This document shows positions 21,112-31,905 of a stretch of 64,000 bases of DNA, in pieces (position 1 is the stretch's first letter; every line of letters starts with the position of its first letter). The translations under genes and the position numbers were made by a program. The DNA is taken from assembly GCA_964035545.1 (NCBI GenBank), contig OZ037772.1:2798501-2862500 (forward strand). Direction: 5' to 3'. This DNA comes from Bugula neritina (lineage: Eukaryota; Bryozoa; Gymnolaemata; Cheilostomatida; Bugulidae). The notes beneath the pieces were generated by a model. The model was not told where the DNA came from. It saw only the letters and a program-made list of their open reading frames with translations, and did not search any database.

Positions 21112-24100
21112 AAGTACAACCACATGGAGAGAGCTATTTCCTACCCGGAAAGGTGGCCGGCAACGCCGTCACTTTCCTGCTCGACTCCGGTTGTACTACC
21201 AACCTTCTCAGTCGTAGAGTCTTTGAGGCACTGCCCCGCCGGGACAGGGATAGAGTACGACCGTATACTGGGGAACATGGCACCCTGGCAGACGGGTCAT
21301 GTATTCCCTTTTATGGTATTATCGAGCTCCCTGGGCGTGTCCGAGACCAGGCTGTACAGGAGACCTTTGTCATAAGCCAACTGGAGGAAGACGCTATCCT
21401 CGGAATGCCCTTCTTGAAGCAACACCAGTGCCGAATAGACTTTAGCAAGTCGGTGGTGCTGATGGGCGGGCGAGAACTCGCCTGTGTGGATAAGTTTGGG
21501 CGTCCTCTGGTGAGCGGTGTTCAGGTAGTTCGAAACTGCACCGTGCCCGGACGCTCCAGAGCTACTATCCACTGCCGAGTGAACAGCAACCGGATAGCCA
21601 GGCTCGGGGTCGTTGAAGGCGCGCACGGAAGGATCCAACTCGCCAGTAGTTTAAACCGACTAACTGAGCGAGGGGAGGTCTTAGTGCAGTGTGTCAACCC
21701 CTTTACCGAGCCCATTGAGCTCCCAGCTGGGTCAATGCTGGGCCGGTTCCACTCCGTCCAGGAAGAGGACGTGGGCCCGTCGCTGGGTGACGCGACGGAG
21801 GCACCCCCTCGATACCCTATTCAGGGACGAGGGGCAGTCCCAACACATCTCCGGGAGTTATATGAAACAGCCTGTGGCGGCTGCGCGAGCAACAAGGAAC
21901 GCCAAGCTATGGCGAAGTTGCTACACGACTACGGTGATGTGTTCAGTAGCGGAGATCATGACGTGGGGCTGACTGGAGTTGTCAGACACGAAATACCGCT
22001 GAATGCAGGGACAGTCCCTGTCCGGCAGCCCACATGCAGGCTGGGGCCGGAAAAAGAGAAGGAGGTTAGCCGACAAGTACGGGATCTTCTGGACCGCGGC
22101 CTCATAGAGCCCGCCCATAGTGCGTGGAGCTCACCGGTCGTACTGGTCCGGAAGAAAGACGGCAGTTGGCGGTTCTGTGTGGATTACCGTAAACTCAATA
22201 ACGTAACCATACAGGACGCCTACCCTCTACCTCGTATTGACGAGTCCTTGGACGCCCTAGCCGGCAGCAAATACTTCAGTACATTAGACTTGCTGAGTGG
22301 CTATTGGCAAGTCCCTCTGAGTCCCGACGCCCAGGAGAAAGCGGCGTTTATCACCCGGGACGGGCTGTGGAAGTGGAAGGTGCTGCCCTTCGGGTTAACC
22401 TCCGCCCCAGCCACCTTCCAGAGGCTGATGGAACAAGTCCTTAGCGGACTCCATTGGAAGACACTGCTGGTCTACCTCGATGATGTCATCGTAATCTCTC
22501 CAGACTTCGAGACACATGTCAGTCGTCTGCAGGAGGTTTTCGAGAGACTCCGAGGTGCCGGTCTTAAGCTCAAACCTTCCAAGTGCGCTCTATTGCAGCC
22601 GGAGGTCAAATACCTGGGGCACGTTGTCGGTCGAAACGGCGTGGCAACGGATCCCGAAAAGGTACGGGCGGTAGAAAACTGGGTCACCCCCCAAGACTTG
22701 ACCGGACTCCGGGCTTTCTTGGGGCTGGTAGGGTATTACAGGCAATACATACCGGACTTTGCGGGCATAGCCCAGCCGTTAAACCGGCTCACCGCAAAGG
22801 GAGTGACGTGGCAGTGGACCCCAGTCGAACAAGGAGCGTTCGACCGCCTCAAGGGCTGCCTACTAACGGCGCCCATCTTGGCCTACCCAGACCCCACTCT
22901 GGAGTACATCCTCGACACGGACGCCAGTGACCAAAATGTTGGCGCTGTGCTGTCACAAGTGCAGGAAGGCCGAGAGGTAGTAGTAGCCTACTACAGCAAG
23001 TCTCTCTCACCCGCTGAACAAAATTACTGCACTACCCGCAAGGAGCTGCTGGCAGTAATCAAGTCAGTGAAGCACTTCAAACCATACCTATACGGCAGGA
23101 AGTTCCGGCTGCGTACGGATCATGCCTCGCTGATCTGGTTGTGCAAGAGAGCAGAGCCCTCTAGTCAGGTCGCCCGATGGCTCGAAATCCTAGCTGAATT
23201 CTCATACCGGATCGAACATCGACCGGGCAAGAGACACAGCAATGCGGATGGGTTGAGTCGCCGACCTGACGGAGGTTGCAAACAGTGTCTCAACATCGAG
23301 AGGAGGGATGGAGGTCCCCCGCGATGCGAGTTGGAGACGCTGGCTCACCACGGAGCACCGTTTGACTGGGACCAGGGTCAACTCAGGCAGGGAGTTGATG
23401 AGTCCCCGGAGGGTGTACAAAACCTCCGTGCCAACCCTGTATTGGCCGGTAATGTTCGAGAGCTGACGAAGCTCCAAGAAGAGCTGCCTGGAGTCGTGGC
23501 AGACATATATCGGGCCAAAAGGGAAGGGCGACGACCCAGCGAGGAACGCATACGACAGGGATGCGCCGAGTTCCGGCTATACTGTCAGCGTTGGGACTCG
23601 CTGCGGATCGGGCAGGATGGGTTACTAACCATCTCTCTAGCCGCCAGCGGCAGACACCCGGAGAGGAAGAGGGTAGTCTGTCCCACGGCCATCCGCCGTG
23701 AGTTGATTTGGGATACTCACAAACAGGCCCACGCAGGGGTCAAGATAGTGATATCTAAATTACGACTCCGGTGGTATTGGCCACAAATGGAGCGTGACGT
23801 CCGACTCAGAGTCAAACAGTGTGAAATCTGCCAGGCCAGTAAGCATGGCCGCCCCCCTGGTGAAGCAGGACGGCGGAGGCTATATGCTGGTAGGCCCTGG
23901 CAAGTAGTCGCTGTAGACCTGGTCGGACCCATGCCCCTGACCCCCAGAGGCAATAATTGGATCTTAGTACTAACCGACCACTTTACTAGGTGGGCGGATG
24001 CTCTGGCTATTCCAGATGCGTCAGCCCCAACAGTGGCCAGGGCACTAGACCAACATGTATTCTGTTATTTTGGGCTTCCCGAACAGATACACTCTGATCA

Positions 24101-25382
24101 AGGCGCTCAATTCCAGTCTCAACTGATGAGCGACCTTTGCCACCTCTGGGGAGTAAATCAGAGCCGGACCACCCCCTACCACCCTCAAGGTAATGGAGTG
24201 GTGGAGCGCAACAACCGGATGCTAGGTGATGCGCTCCGGAGTCTCCTCCTTGGACGAGGACAAGAGGAATGGGATACGGTGTTGCCGCAAGTCATGCGGG
24301 CATACCGTAGCACCCCACACACCAGTACTGGTAAGACCCCAAACCTCTTGATGCTCAGGAGAGAGACTCGTGTCCCTGACCATATCACCTACCACGTTCC
24401 AGAGCAAGACAACTCGGTTCACGAGTATGCCAGTGAACTAGTGGAACGGATGAAGGCCGCACACGATATACTGCGCGAACAGCAGTGGAAGGTGCGGCAC
24501 GAAGATTCCGATGAACCACCTCTCTACCAAACGGGAGATAAGGTGTGGATGGTCAATTACCGTAGGCGTCGCGGACAGGCTGATAAACTGAAGCCTAAGT
24601 TCGTAGGACCCTACGTGATCGTCGAGGCTATGCCCAATCATACGTACAAGATTGAGCACTCAGGACAGGTGTCTATCCAGAATGAGTCTTGCTTGAAACC
24701 GTATTGGGCTAGCCCCGACGGAGTGGGAGAAGCCCCCCCGTTGTTGGAGCCCAGGAGGCAGACAACAACGCGCGGGCGACGGCGGCATGGACCTGAATAC
24801 GAAGTGGTCATACCGCGGGAAAAAAACTTGGTGAGAGAGGAGCGGCAGCTTTTGTCAACAGAAGCGTGTCCGCCACCGCCAAGTCTAATTCCATCACTTC
24901 CAGAAACCGAGCCGGTTCCGGAAGTGCAAACCCCCACGGAGGGAGGGGCTCCATCCGGAGAACAAGAAGAGGTGACCGCTAACGGTGAAGTAGAGACGCC
25001 ATTAGAGGCCCCTACTAACGAACCGGCGAGCGTGTCACCCCCCCTAGAGCGGGGACAGCGTACGAGGAAACCCCCACCATATTTAAAAGACTTCGTATGT
25101 GACTGCATTAGAAGCGGCGCGCATGAAAGTCTAGGGGAAAACCGTACGATAAAATGTTGGAGTTGTGAACCCCACGCAAATATCAACTTTTGCGAGGGCG
25201 GAATAGTGGGAGGAATTAATGCGCGTAAAGCAAATAGTTCTGACCTCGTGCCTCAGAAACGATGCTCAGCCTTTTCTTACGCTGACATCGCCAAAGGCAG
25301 ACGTATCTCACAACCAGCTCCAATCTTACCAAGAACGTTGAGTATGGACATTAATACCGAGTTCCCAGGTAAGCCCGTATAA
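21108..25382 (+). CDS. Pol of element 2
   Basis: 1424 residues in one frame, entered from the G7 run and with no ATG at the start. Order: aspartic protease (LLDSGCTTNLL, about residue 24); reverse transcriptase (LVYLDDVIVIS, about 455); RNase H (DTDASDQNVGAVL, about 603); integrase HHCC finger (HKQAHAG to CEICQ, about 875-910), then D (VAVDLVGP), D (HSDQGAQF) and E (GNGVVERNNR); GPY/F-type module (FVGPYVIVEA, about 1167). After the Pro-rich tail ending RTRKPPPYLKDFV the frame continues about 95 codons (SYADIAKG, then a consensus splice donor CAG/GTAAGC at 25366-25373). That extension may belong to a spliced ORF3 message rather than to pol. Confidence 0.93.
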   Translation: MKVQPHGESYFLPGKVAGNAVTFLLDSGCTTNLLSRRVFEALPRRDRDRVRPYTGEHGTLADGSCIPFYGIIELPGRVRDQAVQETFVISQLEEDAILGMPFLKQHQCRIDFSKSVVLMGGRELACVDKFGRPLVSGVQVVRNCTVPGRSRATIHCRVNSNRIARLGVVEGAHGRIQLASSLNRLTERGEVLVQCVNPFTEPIELPAGSMLGRFHSVQEEDVGPSLGDATEAPPRYPIQGRGAVPTHLRELYETACGGCASNKERQAMAKLLHDYGDVFSSGDHDVGLTGVVRHEIPLNAGTVPVRQPTCRLGPEKEKEVSRQVRDLLDRGLIEPAHSAWSSPVVLVRKKDGSWRFCVDYRKLNNVTIQDAYPLPRIDESLDALAGSKYFSTLDLLSGYWQVPLSPDAQEKAAFITRDGLWKWKVLPFGLTSAPATFQRLMEQVLSGLHWKTLLVYLDDVIVISPDFETHVSRLQEVFERLRGAGLKLKPSKCALLQPEVKYLGHVVGRNGVATDPEKVRAVENWVTPQDLTGLRAFLGLVGYYRQYIPDFAGIAQPLNRLTAKGVTWQWTPVEQGAFDRLKGCLLTAPILAYPDPTLEYILDTDASDQNVGAVLSQVQEGREVVVAYYSKSLSPAEQNYCTTRKELLAVIKSVKHFKPYLYGRKFRLRTDHASLIWLCKRAEPSSQVARWLEILAEFSYRIEHRPGKRHSNADGLSRRPDGGCKQCLNIERRDGGPPRCELETLAHHGAPFDWDQGQLRQGVDESPEGVQNLRANPVLAGNVRELTKLQEELPGVVADIYRAKREGRRPSEERIRQGCAEFRLYCQRWDSLRIGQDGLLTISLAASGRHPERKRVVCPTAIRRELIWDTHKQAHAGVKIVISKLRLRWYWPQMERDVRLRVKQCEICQASKHGRPPGEAGRRRLYAGRPWQVVAVDLVGPMPLTPRGNNWILVLTDHFTRWADALAIPDASAPTVARALDQHVFCYFGLPEQIHSDQGAQFQSQLMSDLCHLWGVNQSRTTPYHPQGNGVVERNNRMLGDALRSLLLGRGQEEWDTVLPQVMRAYRSTPHTSTGKTPNLLMLRRETRVPDHITYHVPEQDNSVHEYASELVERMKAAHDILREQQWKVRHEDSDEPPLYQTGDKVWMVNYRRRRGQADKLKPKFVGPYVIVEAMPNHTYKIEHSGQVSIQNESCLKPYWASPDGVGEAPPLLEPRRQTTTRGRRRHGPEYEVVIPREKNLVREERQLLSTEACPPPPSLIPSLPETEPVPEVQTPTEGGAPSGEQEEVTANGEVETPLEAPTNEPASVSPPLERGQRTRKPPPYLKDFVCDCIRSGAHESLGENRTIKCWSCEPHANINFCEGGIVGGINARKANSSDLVPQKRCSAFSYADIAKGRRISQPAPILPRTLSMDINTEFPGKPV
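25366..25373 (+). other. Candidate splice donor at the end of pol
   Basis: CAG/GTAAGC matches the donor consensus and lies 27 bases before the ORF3 ATG. It could serve a subgenomic RNA or remove the ORF3 start; direction of use is unknown. Confidence 0.35.
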
Positions 25383-25399
25383 GTCTTGTATTCCTATTC

Positions 25400-26473
25400 A
25401 TGGAAACGAGCTCGATGCCAGTAAATTCTGAACTAATTCAGCAGATTGAATCAGAATTACTGGGAACCACGTTTCATGTGAATGACGATGAGGACACTGT
25501 AATGGCCGACGGTCTGTTAGACCTGGAGCTAGACACTGTTCTTGGTCAGTCCACACATGATTCATCGGTTCCTCGAGTGCATTCCAAAAGCTGTGACTCT
25601 CAGGCTAGTAACAGTCGACAGTCACTAGAATTATGTTGTAAAGATCCACCGCGATCTAACAATAATTCTACTCTTGTAGACACACTCGCGCCCGTCTCTC
25701 CGGGCATGCCTTCTCTAGAGATGGCGTGGGACCCAGAGCCGGCCCCAACAACTTCTACAACCAGGCAACTGCCACCCCAGTTGGAAGCAACCTCCAACTG
25801 GATAACCCCTGCCACAGAGAGAGAGATTAGGACTCATCAAGGAGGTGATGGTAACCGCGAATGCAACCTCTGCCAGCAGCGATTTACAACCCACCGCAGG
25901 CTGAAAGTACACTTGCCGCAGCATTACATCACCACGTTCTGCCCCTGCGGAGAATATAGTTACAATCGTGATTACCTACTGCGTCATCAACGCACTATGC
26001 AGTGTTATCAAGGACACGTCTATGAAGTAGACGAATCATCCTATCCCGCATTTCTCAACGCCATCAAACCCCTCATCACTGACCCAGCTCGGCTATCTCG
26101 CCTGGAGCAAGGCTTTCCTTCCCCGCGACCCATCATCTCTGGAGCCGCAGATAAACCTATACAGTCAACTAACTCTCCACCTCACAGCCCTCTACGCCAC
26201 CCGCATACCTTTCCCCGTGTCGTACTACAGAGGGTAGACACGAAGGCGTATACACTCCCTCCTCCCCTTCCATCCTCAGAACGGAAAAGACACAGACAGC
26301 AGACTTCCTCTCGTTCGTCCCCCCTGGCCCGCAACCTACGTGAAGTAGAAGCTAGGGCACACGACCTAGAGCAAGAAGTGTACAGACTGGCCCTGCGGGT
26401 GCAGGCTGCATCCAGTGAACTCAAATATCTACAGGAGTCTATTAAACGCATGAAGCGTGCGGCCCGCAGTTAA
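25400..26473 (+). CDS. ORF3 of element 2: zinc-finger and coiled-coil protein
   Basis: 357 residues from an ATG 17 bases after the pol stop, in a different frame, where envelope genes sit in some retroelements. It is not an envelope: no signal peptide or membrane segment is seen. Residues 1-150 are acidic then Ser/Pro-rich. Residues 155-175 form a C2H2 finger (C-x2-C-x12-H-x3-H). Residues 181-202 form a second Cys/His cluster (C-x-C-x12-H-x5-C, in CPCGEYSYNR and RHQRTMQC). Residues about 290-310 are basic. Residues about 312-350 have heptad-like spacing (REVEARAHDLEQEVYRLALR). It likely binds nucleic acid as an oligomer; the role in the element's cycle is unknown. It uses GC-rich codons like pol, so it belongs to the element. 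Confidence 0.8.
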   Translation: METSSMPVNSELIQQIESELLGTTFHVNDDEDTVMADGLLDLELDTVLGQSTHDSSVPRVHSKSCDSQASNSRQSLELCCKDPPRSNNNSTLVDTLAPVSPGMPSLEMAWDPEPAPTTSTTRQLPPQLEATSNWITPATEREIRTHQGGDGNRECNLCQQRFTTHRRLKVHLPQHYITTFCPCGEYSYNRDYLLRHQRTMQCYQGHVYEVDESSYPAFLNAIKPLITDPARLSRLEQGFPSPRPIISGAADKPIQSTNSPPHSPLRHPHTFPRVVLQRVDTKAYTLPPPLPSSERKRHRQQTSSRSSPLARNLREVEARAHDLEQEVYRLALRVQAASSELKYLQESIKRMKRAARS

Positions 26474-26727
26474 CATGAGTCTATCTCCAACTCCATACTA
26501 CTCTTTCCCTACCTCTCTGTGGCATTCCCTACCGTTATGGTGGCACGTACTCTACATGTAAATAGGACCTTCTCTTACATATTACACATTGTGCACGTTT
26601 TATATATACCTGTATATTTTATCGGTTGTTTTTTTGTATATACTTTTATACTGTTCTTTCTCTCCACAACGAAGTATACGTTTTTTTTATGTGAATTATA
26701 TTTTTATCAGAAAGAGGGCTTTCTGCT

Positions 26728-26738
26728 GGAGGGGGCAG
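26728..26738 (+). other. Polypurine tract of element 2
   Basis: GGAGGGGGCAG immediately before the 3' LTR; one C interrupts it. Confidence 0.7.
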
Positions 26739-27043
26739 TGTGGTGGCTCGTGGGGCTACCAGCAACACAATACGCAAGGTTGCGTATTGACCCGCCACAA
26801 TGTATTAGCCAATTAGCTAGGCTGTTTATGAGTAATAGTAGCAGCTTCGCGCTACTAGCTCAGTTGAGGATAGTGCTGTAAATTAAATAGACGTGCGTAT
26901 TATTACTGTTGTAAATTAGACTTTATTATGTATTCTTGTATTCAAATATAACGATATCTACTCGACTTAACTCGGTGAAGTTTCTCTAGTGATAAATAGA
27001 CTCTCTTGGTGGCACATCGACCCTAAATCTGAAAATCATAACA
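26739..27043 (+). repeat. 3' LTR of element 2
   Basis: 305 bp, TGTGGTGGCTCGTGGGGC to AATCATAACA. Apparent small ORFs across it are not genes. Confidence 0.95.
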
Positions 27044-28486
27044 ATATTACGGACGTCTTGGAGCACAAAACAGACGTCTTGGGGTACAACCAATTATTTA
27101 CATACAAAAATTTTATAAAACTCACCACAAATTTAATATAAAATTAGCATTACAACTTCTATCAACCAATCACGATATATCAAAATTAGTTGACCTAGCT
27201 TTGAGTTAGTTAAATTATATTGCCAGAATGATTTAACTTGCAAGTCCGATAAAAATCACCTTGACCTAGTCTCTATATTCACAATATTGTTATTCAGGGC
27301 CGTCAACCTGACGCAACGTGTACTGCTCGATGGCTCTAATAATATTTTTTACCACAATAATATTAATTATTATTAATAATCTCTTGAATTGTATACTCAT
27401 AATGATATGATTATGTCTATTTATTATTATATCCATATAATTACCATAATATCAATTATAATGATAATCATAATCATAATGATAAAATTAAATATAATCA
27501 TTAATGATAATGTCAATCACCAATGATAATCATAATCATAATGATTATTATTTATATTTATAAATTATTAATAATATTAATATTATAATTTAATGTTTAT
27601 ATTTTTGAGTTATACTTTAATAACAATATAACTATAATGATTGTCATATATCATTGAATTTGACATTTGATTTGTCATTTGATCAATTTTGACATCGATA
27701 AGTTGATAATAAATATTATTAACATAATGATAATTTTCTTGTTGGTGTATTTTAAATAATAAAATCCTAATAGTAATAGTTGTAGCAGAAGTATAAGTTT
27801 AAGTTAACGTCTAGGCACGTCTTGAGTTTGTGATGTAACTAAATCAATATCAAGTTCAAGTTGTGATACCCTCATGATTATGATTATAATGATCTTTGTA
27901 CTTTATAGAGCATGATTACTCGATATTTCTTACTCTTATTCTAAAACAAATGTTCATTTTCATACTTGTGTTGTTATTAAACTATATCAATAGCTAAAGG
28001 CCTGATTCTAGTTTTGAATGTTTAAAACGTACTTAACATACTGCACTTGCAGCTCTATTTTTTAAAATTCATCCTTTAGTTAATGATGCTATATTAATAG
28101 TAACTTCAGCTACTTAGTAAAAATTTGCATACCATGCACTAAATCAACTTCATTGCAACTTTGAGCAAAGTAAAGCTACATCTGTTAGACTAATACCTTG
28201 GTGATGTTTTTTGGCATGACATATCACTTTTTTTGCTAAGAAAGTTTCTACGGTCATGTAATTCCCAACTTGTAGAAGGCATGCAGTACTAACTTTTCTC
28301 TTTCATTTATTACAGGAATATTTGACACTATCTTCCTATTGCTTTCAATTTTTTGTATTCATATTTTTTTTGATTTGTAATTACGACTACACTACTGTTG
28401 ATAGGTTTGGATTTTCTCCCACATTTACAATGACAAAAATGGATTTGATTTTCACACGGAGTCTTATATGCTGTTTAGCTGTTTAG
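27044..28486. other. Non-coding AT-rich stretch
   Basis: No gene seen. 27.34-27.75 kb is a degenerate ATAATG/ATTATTA simple-sequence region with words such as AATGATAATCATAATC. The rest is plain AT-rich DNA that may hold 5' introns of the NRF fragment. Confidence 0.6.
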
Positions 28487-29604
28487 CTGTGAAGGAACTG
28501 TTAGCTGCGGCACGAAACCACTTGAGGAAATTCTCCTGGCAGATGCACACTCAGGGCAGATGGAAAATCGTCTCGAATCAAACAAGTCGTTGCGAAACGA
28601 CTTGAATTTTTCAAACAAGTGTGGTAACCAAACCTTGCACCTACTCGATGAAGTGTCCAATGGATCCATGTGGGCCTTCAAGGTGAGTTGGCTAATTTAT
28701 TTGATAATTATGTTTATTCATTTGATATCTAGTGAAGCTATTTGCAGTATGATTTGGTCGCCATGTTGCAACTTAGAGTAACTATAACTTTGAGATTGTA
28801 AGCTAAAATTTACACAATATGTTCATTAAAACTGTTCTCTGCTTGTCACCAATTGCAATATTAACTTTCTCTATAACCCTGGATTATATTAGCTCAGTAT
28901 ATTTTTTTAGGCTCAGTTCCTTAGAATATAGTGTTTTATGGTTAATTCAACTTAGCATGTTATGCACCGTCTGCTAATTTTTCGATATATGAGACATTTT
29001 TAGAGGTGTGAGCTATGATCAAAAAGTCAATCTTTTTTTTACTTTGCTCTCTGCCATTCTTTCTCCATATTCTACACTATTTTACCTTATTCTTGCACAC
29101 CATTTTTTACATTACATTACATTTTTATTTTTTACCTACTCTTACACCACATTCTACCTTATTTCACCTTATTCTTGCACCATATTCTACATTATTCTAC
29201 CTTATTCTTGCATCATTTTCTACATTATTCTACCTTATTCTTGCATCATATTCTACATGATTTCACCTTATTCTTGCACTATATTTTATATTATTTTACC
29301 TCATTCTTACACCATATTCTACCTTATTCTTACACCATATTCTACCTTATTCTTGCACCATATTCTACATTATTCTTACACCATATTCTACCTTATTTTT
29401 ACACCATATTCTATTCAAGTGTTGGATGCTTGGGAAAATCCACCGACCGGATTTTTCACTGGAATACTCAACTGGGCTGGTGACTACCAGGAGTGTGTTG
29501 CCATCAGATCTACCTACGGAGAGAATGATGACCCGGGTATGTTGCTCTATCAGGGGAGGTACTGCTCCAAGATACACCCTAGCATGGCGGCCAATGACGG
29601 ATAG
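28487..29604 (+). pseudogene. NRF-domain fragment (two exons)
   Basis: Resembles the N-terminal NRF (nose resistant to fluoxetine) domain, usually a secreted or luminal Cys-containing domain ahead of a multi-pass acyltransferase_3. Exon 28487-28682 ends NKCGNQTLHLLDEVSNGSMW then AFK. Exon about 29420-29604 reads VLDAWENPPTGFF, ILNWAGDYQECVAI and GRYCSKI. The Cys pattern and the MWAFK/LDAW junction fit the family. The junction does not splice cleanly: the first exon ends in phase 0 but the acceptor CAAG leaves TG TTG GAT, one base out. The second exon ends in TAG right at a donor-like GTACTA. No acyltransferase follows. No signal peptide exon was found upstream. Most likely a decayed or partial gene; a stand-alone NRF protein is possible if one base was miscalled. 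Confidence 0.65.
29040..29418. repeat. Pyrimidine-rich tandem repeat in the NRF intron
   Basis: Degenerate units such as CACCATATTCTACATTATTC and ACCTTATTCTTG repeat about a dozen times right up to the acceptor at 29419. The long frames of FLHHILHYSTL type across it are artefacts of the repeat. Confidence 0.85.
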
Positions 29605-30351
29605 GTACTAAGTCTATTTTAAGGTCACATCAGGTTTCTAAATCCAATTGTAGCTACAAATTCCTTTTCAACTTTCAGTGTTTACAGGATGATTTGAGTT
29701 TTGGCAGCCTTCGCTGTCGGTATTTTAACCTTGATAAAAATTAGGTGGTGGAAAAATGAATAGCTCCAATATATGAGATGTTTTGTAGCTTCAATATATG
29801 AGATTTTTGTGTGTCATAAATATGAATGGTTAAATCTTACATCAGTAGACTGGATAGTTGATGCTGTCAGATTTTGAAACATAAATAAATAAGCCATGAT
29901 GGTATAAAGCTTATACTATACTAAAATTTATGTTAGGTTTTTAGTTGAGCTTCCAGGCTACGTTACATCCAGAGCTTTTGCAGACACGCTGCCTACAGCT
30001 CAGACACATGCAGACACTTGGCAATAGCTGCCAGTGAACTGATTCACTATTGAAATAATATTGATATATATCCGTGACCATATATGGTATGAACATATCT
30101 TATGACAAACTGCTTCTATGATGCATGTAGCTGTATGCGTTTTATGACTATATTATATAACAGCAATGTGAATAACAGTTGATGAATGTATGCATTTCTA
30201 TGACCATATATATAGCTGTATATTTCTTCATGACTGTATTTAGTAGTAAACTATCTCTATGATCATGATATAATTTCTATTGAGCAAACTTTCTATTACA
30301 CATCAGGTCTACTCTGACAGTAGCCTGTATACGTATTGATATCATTTACTG

Positions 30352-30470
30352 ACTGAATGTTTTTCCTAACATCGCCCATAGCGTTTTTCGTGGCTCGAAC
30401 CTTTTATTTCGTGTTTACTAGGCAAACCCTCGAACCCCTAGACCATGTCTGCCACATGTTATTTATTTAT
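30352..30470 (-). mobile_element. tRNA-derived SINE, inverted copy
   Basis: On the minus strand it reads ACATGGTCTAGGGGTTCGAG, then CCTAGTAAACACGAA, GGTTCGAGCCACG and GCGATGTTAGGAAAAAC. It is the same family as 8073-8275. Confidence 0.7.
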
Positions 30471-31224
30471 GTGGGTGTCAGTGTGAAGTTCCGGTTTGTA
30501 GGAGAACCTGGTTAAATTGAACCACAGGGACCCAGTGGACGAGACGGAGAAAATGGAGCTCCTGGTTTACAGGTATTTCACAAACTACTCTGAAACTCAT
30601 ACTTTATTGTTCATTGTCTATGTATTCTCCACCATGTTTTTACTAGAAGTAAACTTTAATTCAGTAATAAGTTAAAATAAATTGTTGTTTCGCATTGTAC
30701 AGTTTATTATTGCCTGAATCTTGTAATATAAATATTGACTGGCTTGACAATACCAGTGCAGCGACATGATTGGCTTAACAATACCAGAGCAGGGATTTGA
30801 TTGGCTTGACAGTATCAGAGTAGTGATGTGATTGGCTACTCTGTTCTGTTCTGCAGGGCCATGCCTGCTTGTATTATGTGTTAATCTTGTTTTGCAGTGA
30901 ACAGAAAAGGAGAATGGGTCCCAAAAGACATCCGGAATCTTACAGAACTGATGGAGAGGAAGGGTTCACCCGATGTTGATGGCCTGCCTGGTATATCCGG
31001 CAATCCTGGAGATGCAGGAGAAAGGAGACCACCTTGTTTTGCAGGAGATACCGGAATTTTTGGAGAACCAGGTAATGTTTATGCTCAATTGAGTTCAATC
31101 TGTCAAGTTATGTTGGGATCTTTTTCGTTTTCGTTATTTTATGTTACGTGGAAAAAGGAAAAAACTCTGTCTCGGAGCATTTTTGTTTTTTCAGAGGGCT
31201 TTGGATTATTTGATTATGGTCTAC

Positions 31225-31470
31225 ACAGGGGTGTAGACAGACTAAACTACACAAGTCTGTAGAAAGACTAAAAAACACAAGGGTGTAAACAGACTAAACT
31301 ACACTGGGTTGTAGACAGACTAAGCTTGACAGGGGTGTAGACAGACTAAACTACACAGGGGTGCAGACAGACTAAACTACACAGGGGTGTAGACAGACTA
31401 AACTAGACAGGGGTGTAGACAGACTAAACTAGACAGGGGTGTAAACAGACTAGACTAACCAGTGGTCTAG
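31225..31470. repeat. 25-26-bp minisatellite in a collagen intron
   Basis: About nine units with core GGGGTGTAGACAGACTAAAC, lying after exon 31071. Confidence 0.9.
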
Positions 31471-31789
31471 ATGGACTAAACCTACTACGAACTTACAACT
31501 ACCCTGCGTCATGACGTCTCTATTCTCTCCTATAATTTGACTTTTATTTAGCGAGCAGATTTCTAGTGGGCTATTCTATAGTGGCCAGTCACACTGATTA
31601 TTATAGCAACAGAGAAATCAAGTTGAAAACTAGTGATGCTATCAATGGGTGCTTACAGGTAGAGACAGAGTACCTGGACCTGTTGAGATCGGATATCAGG
31701 GTAAACAAGGAGATCAAGGTCCTGCAGCTAAGAATGAGGAGTTACTCACCCTTGTTTGTGTATTTCTATTCTTTTTAGGTATTCTATAA

Positions 31790-31905
31790 TATGCTGGGGT
31801 TTCCCTCACAGCTATGCTATATGCTGGAATTCCCCTCACACTTATACTATATGCTGGGATTTCCCTCACACTTATGCTATATGCTGGAGTTCTCCTCACA
31901 GCTAG
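31790..31905. repeat. About 29-bp tandem repeat, four copies
   Basis: Units of the form ATGCTGGRNTTCCCCTCACA with a variable tail, in a collagen intron. Confidence 0.85.

Larger units (their letters stand above)
19608..27043 (+). mobile_element. LTR retrotransposon 2 (Ty3/gypsy type) with a third ORF
   Basis: A 7436-bp element with 305-bp LTRs, about four differences between them, and probably a 4-bp duplication ATAT (19604-19607 and 27044-27047). It is distinctly more GC-rich than the surrounding DNA. Order: LTR, primer binding site, gag, linker frame, G7 frameshift site, pol, ORF3, polypurine tract, LTR. It inserted about 0.7 kb from element 1. It is slightly older than element 1 by LTR divergence and shows damage in the gag nucleocapsid region. 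Confidence 0.95.

Noticed and set aside
26519-26881. 120-codon ORF at the 3' end of element 2
   Set aside because: It runs across the polypurine tract into the LTR; no known product and high T content.
29008-29483. Long hydrophobic ORFs before the NRF exon
   Set aside because: They read through a pyrimidine-rich tandem repeat; only the end after 29420 is real NRF sequence.
30352-30470. tRNA gene on the minus strand
   Set aside because: A- and B-box-like words are present, but the rest matches the SINE body and no cloverleaf is visible.
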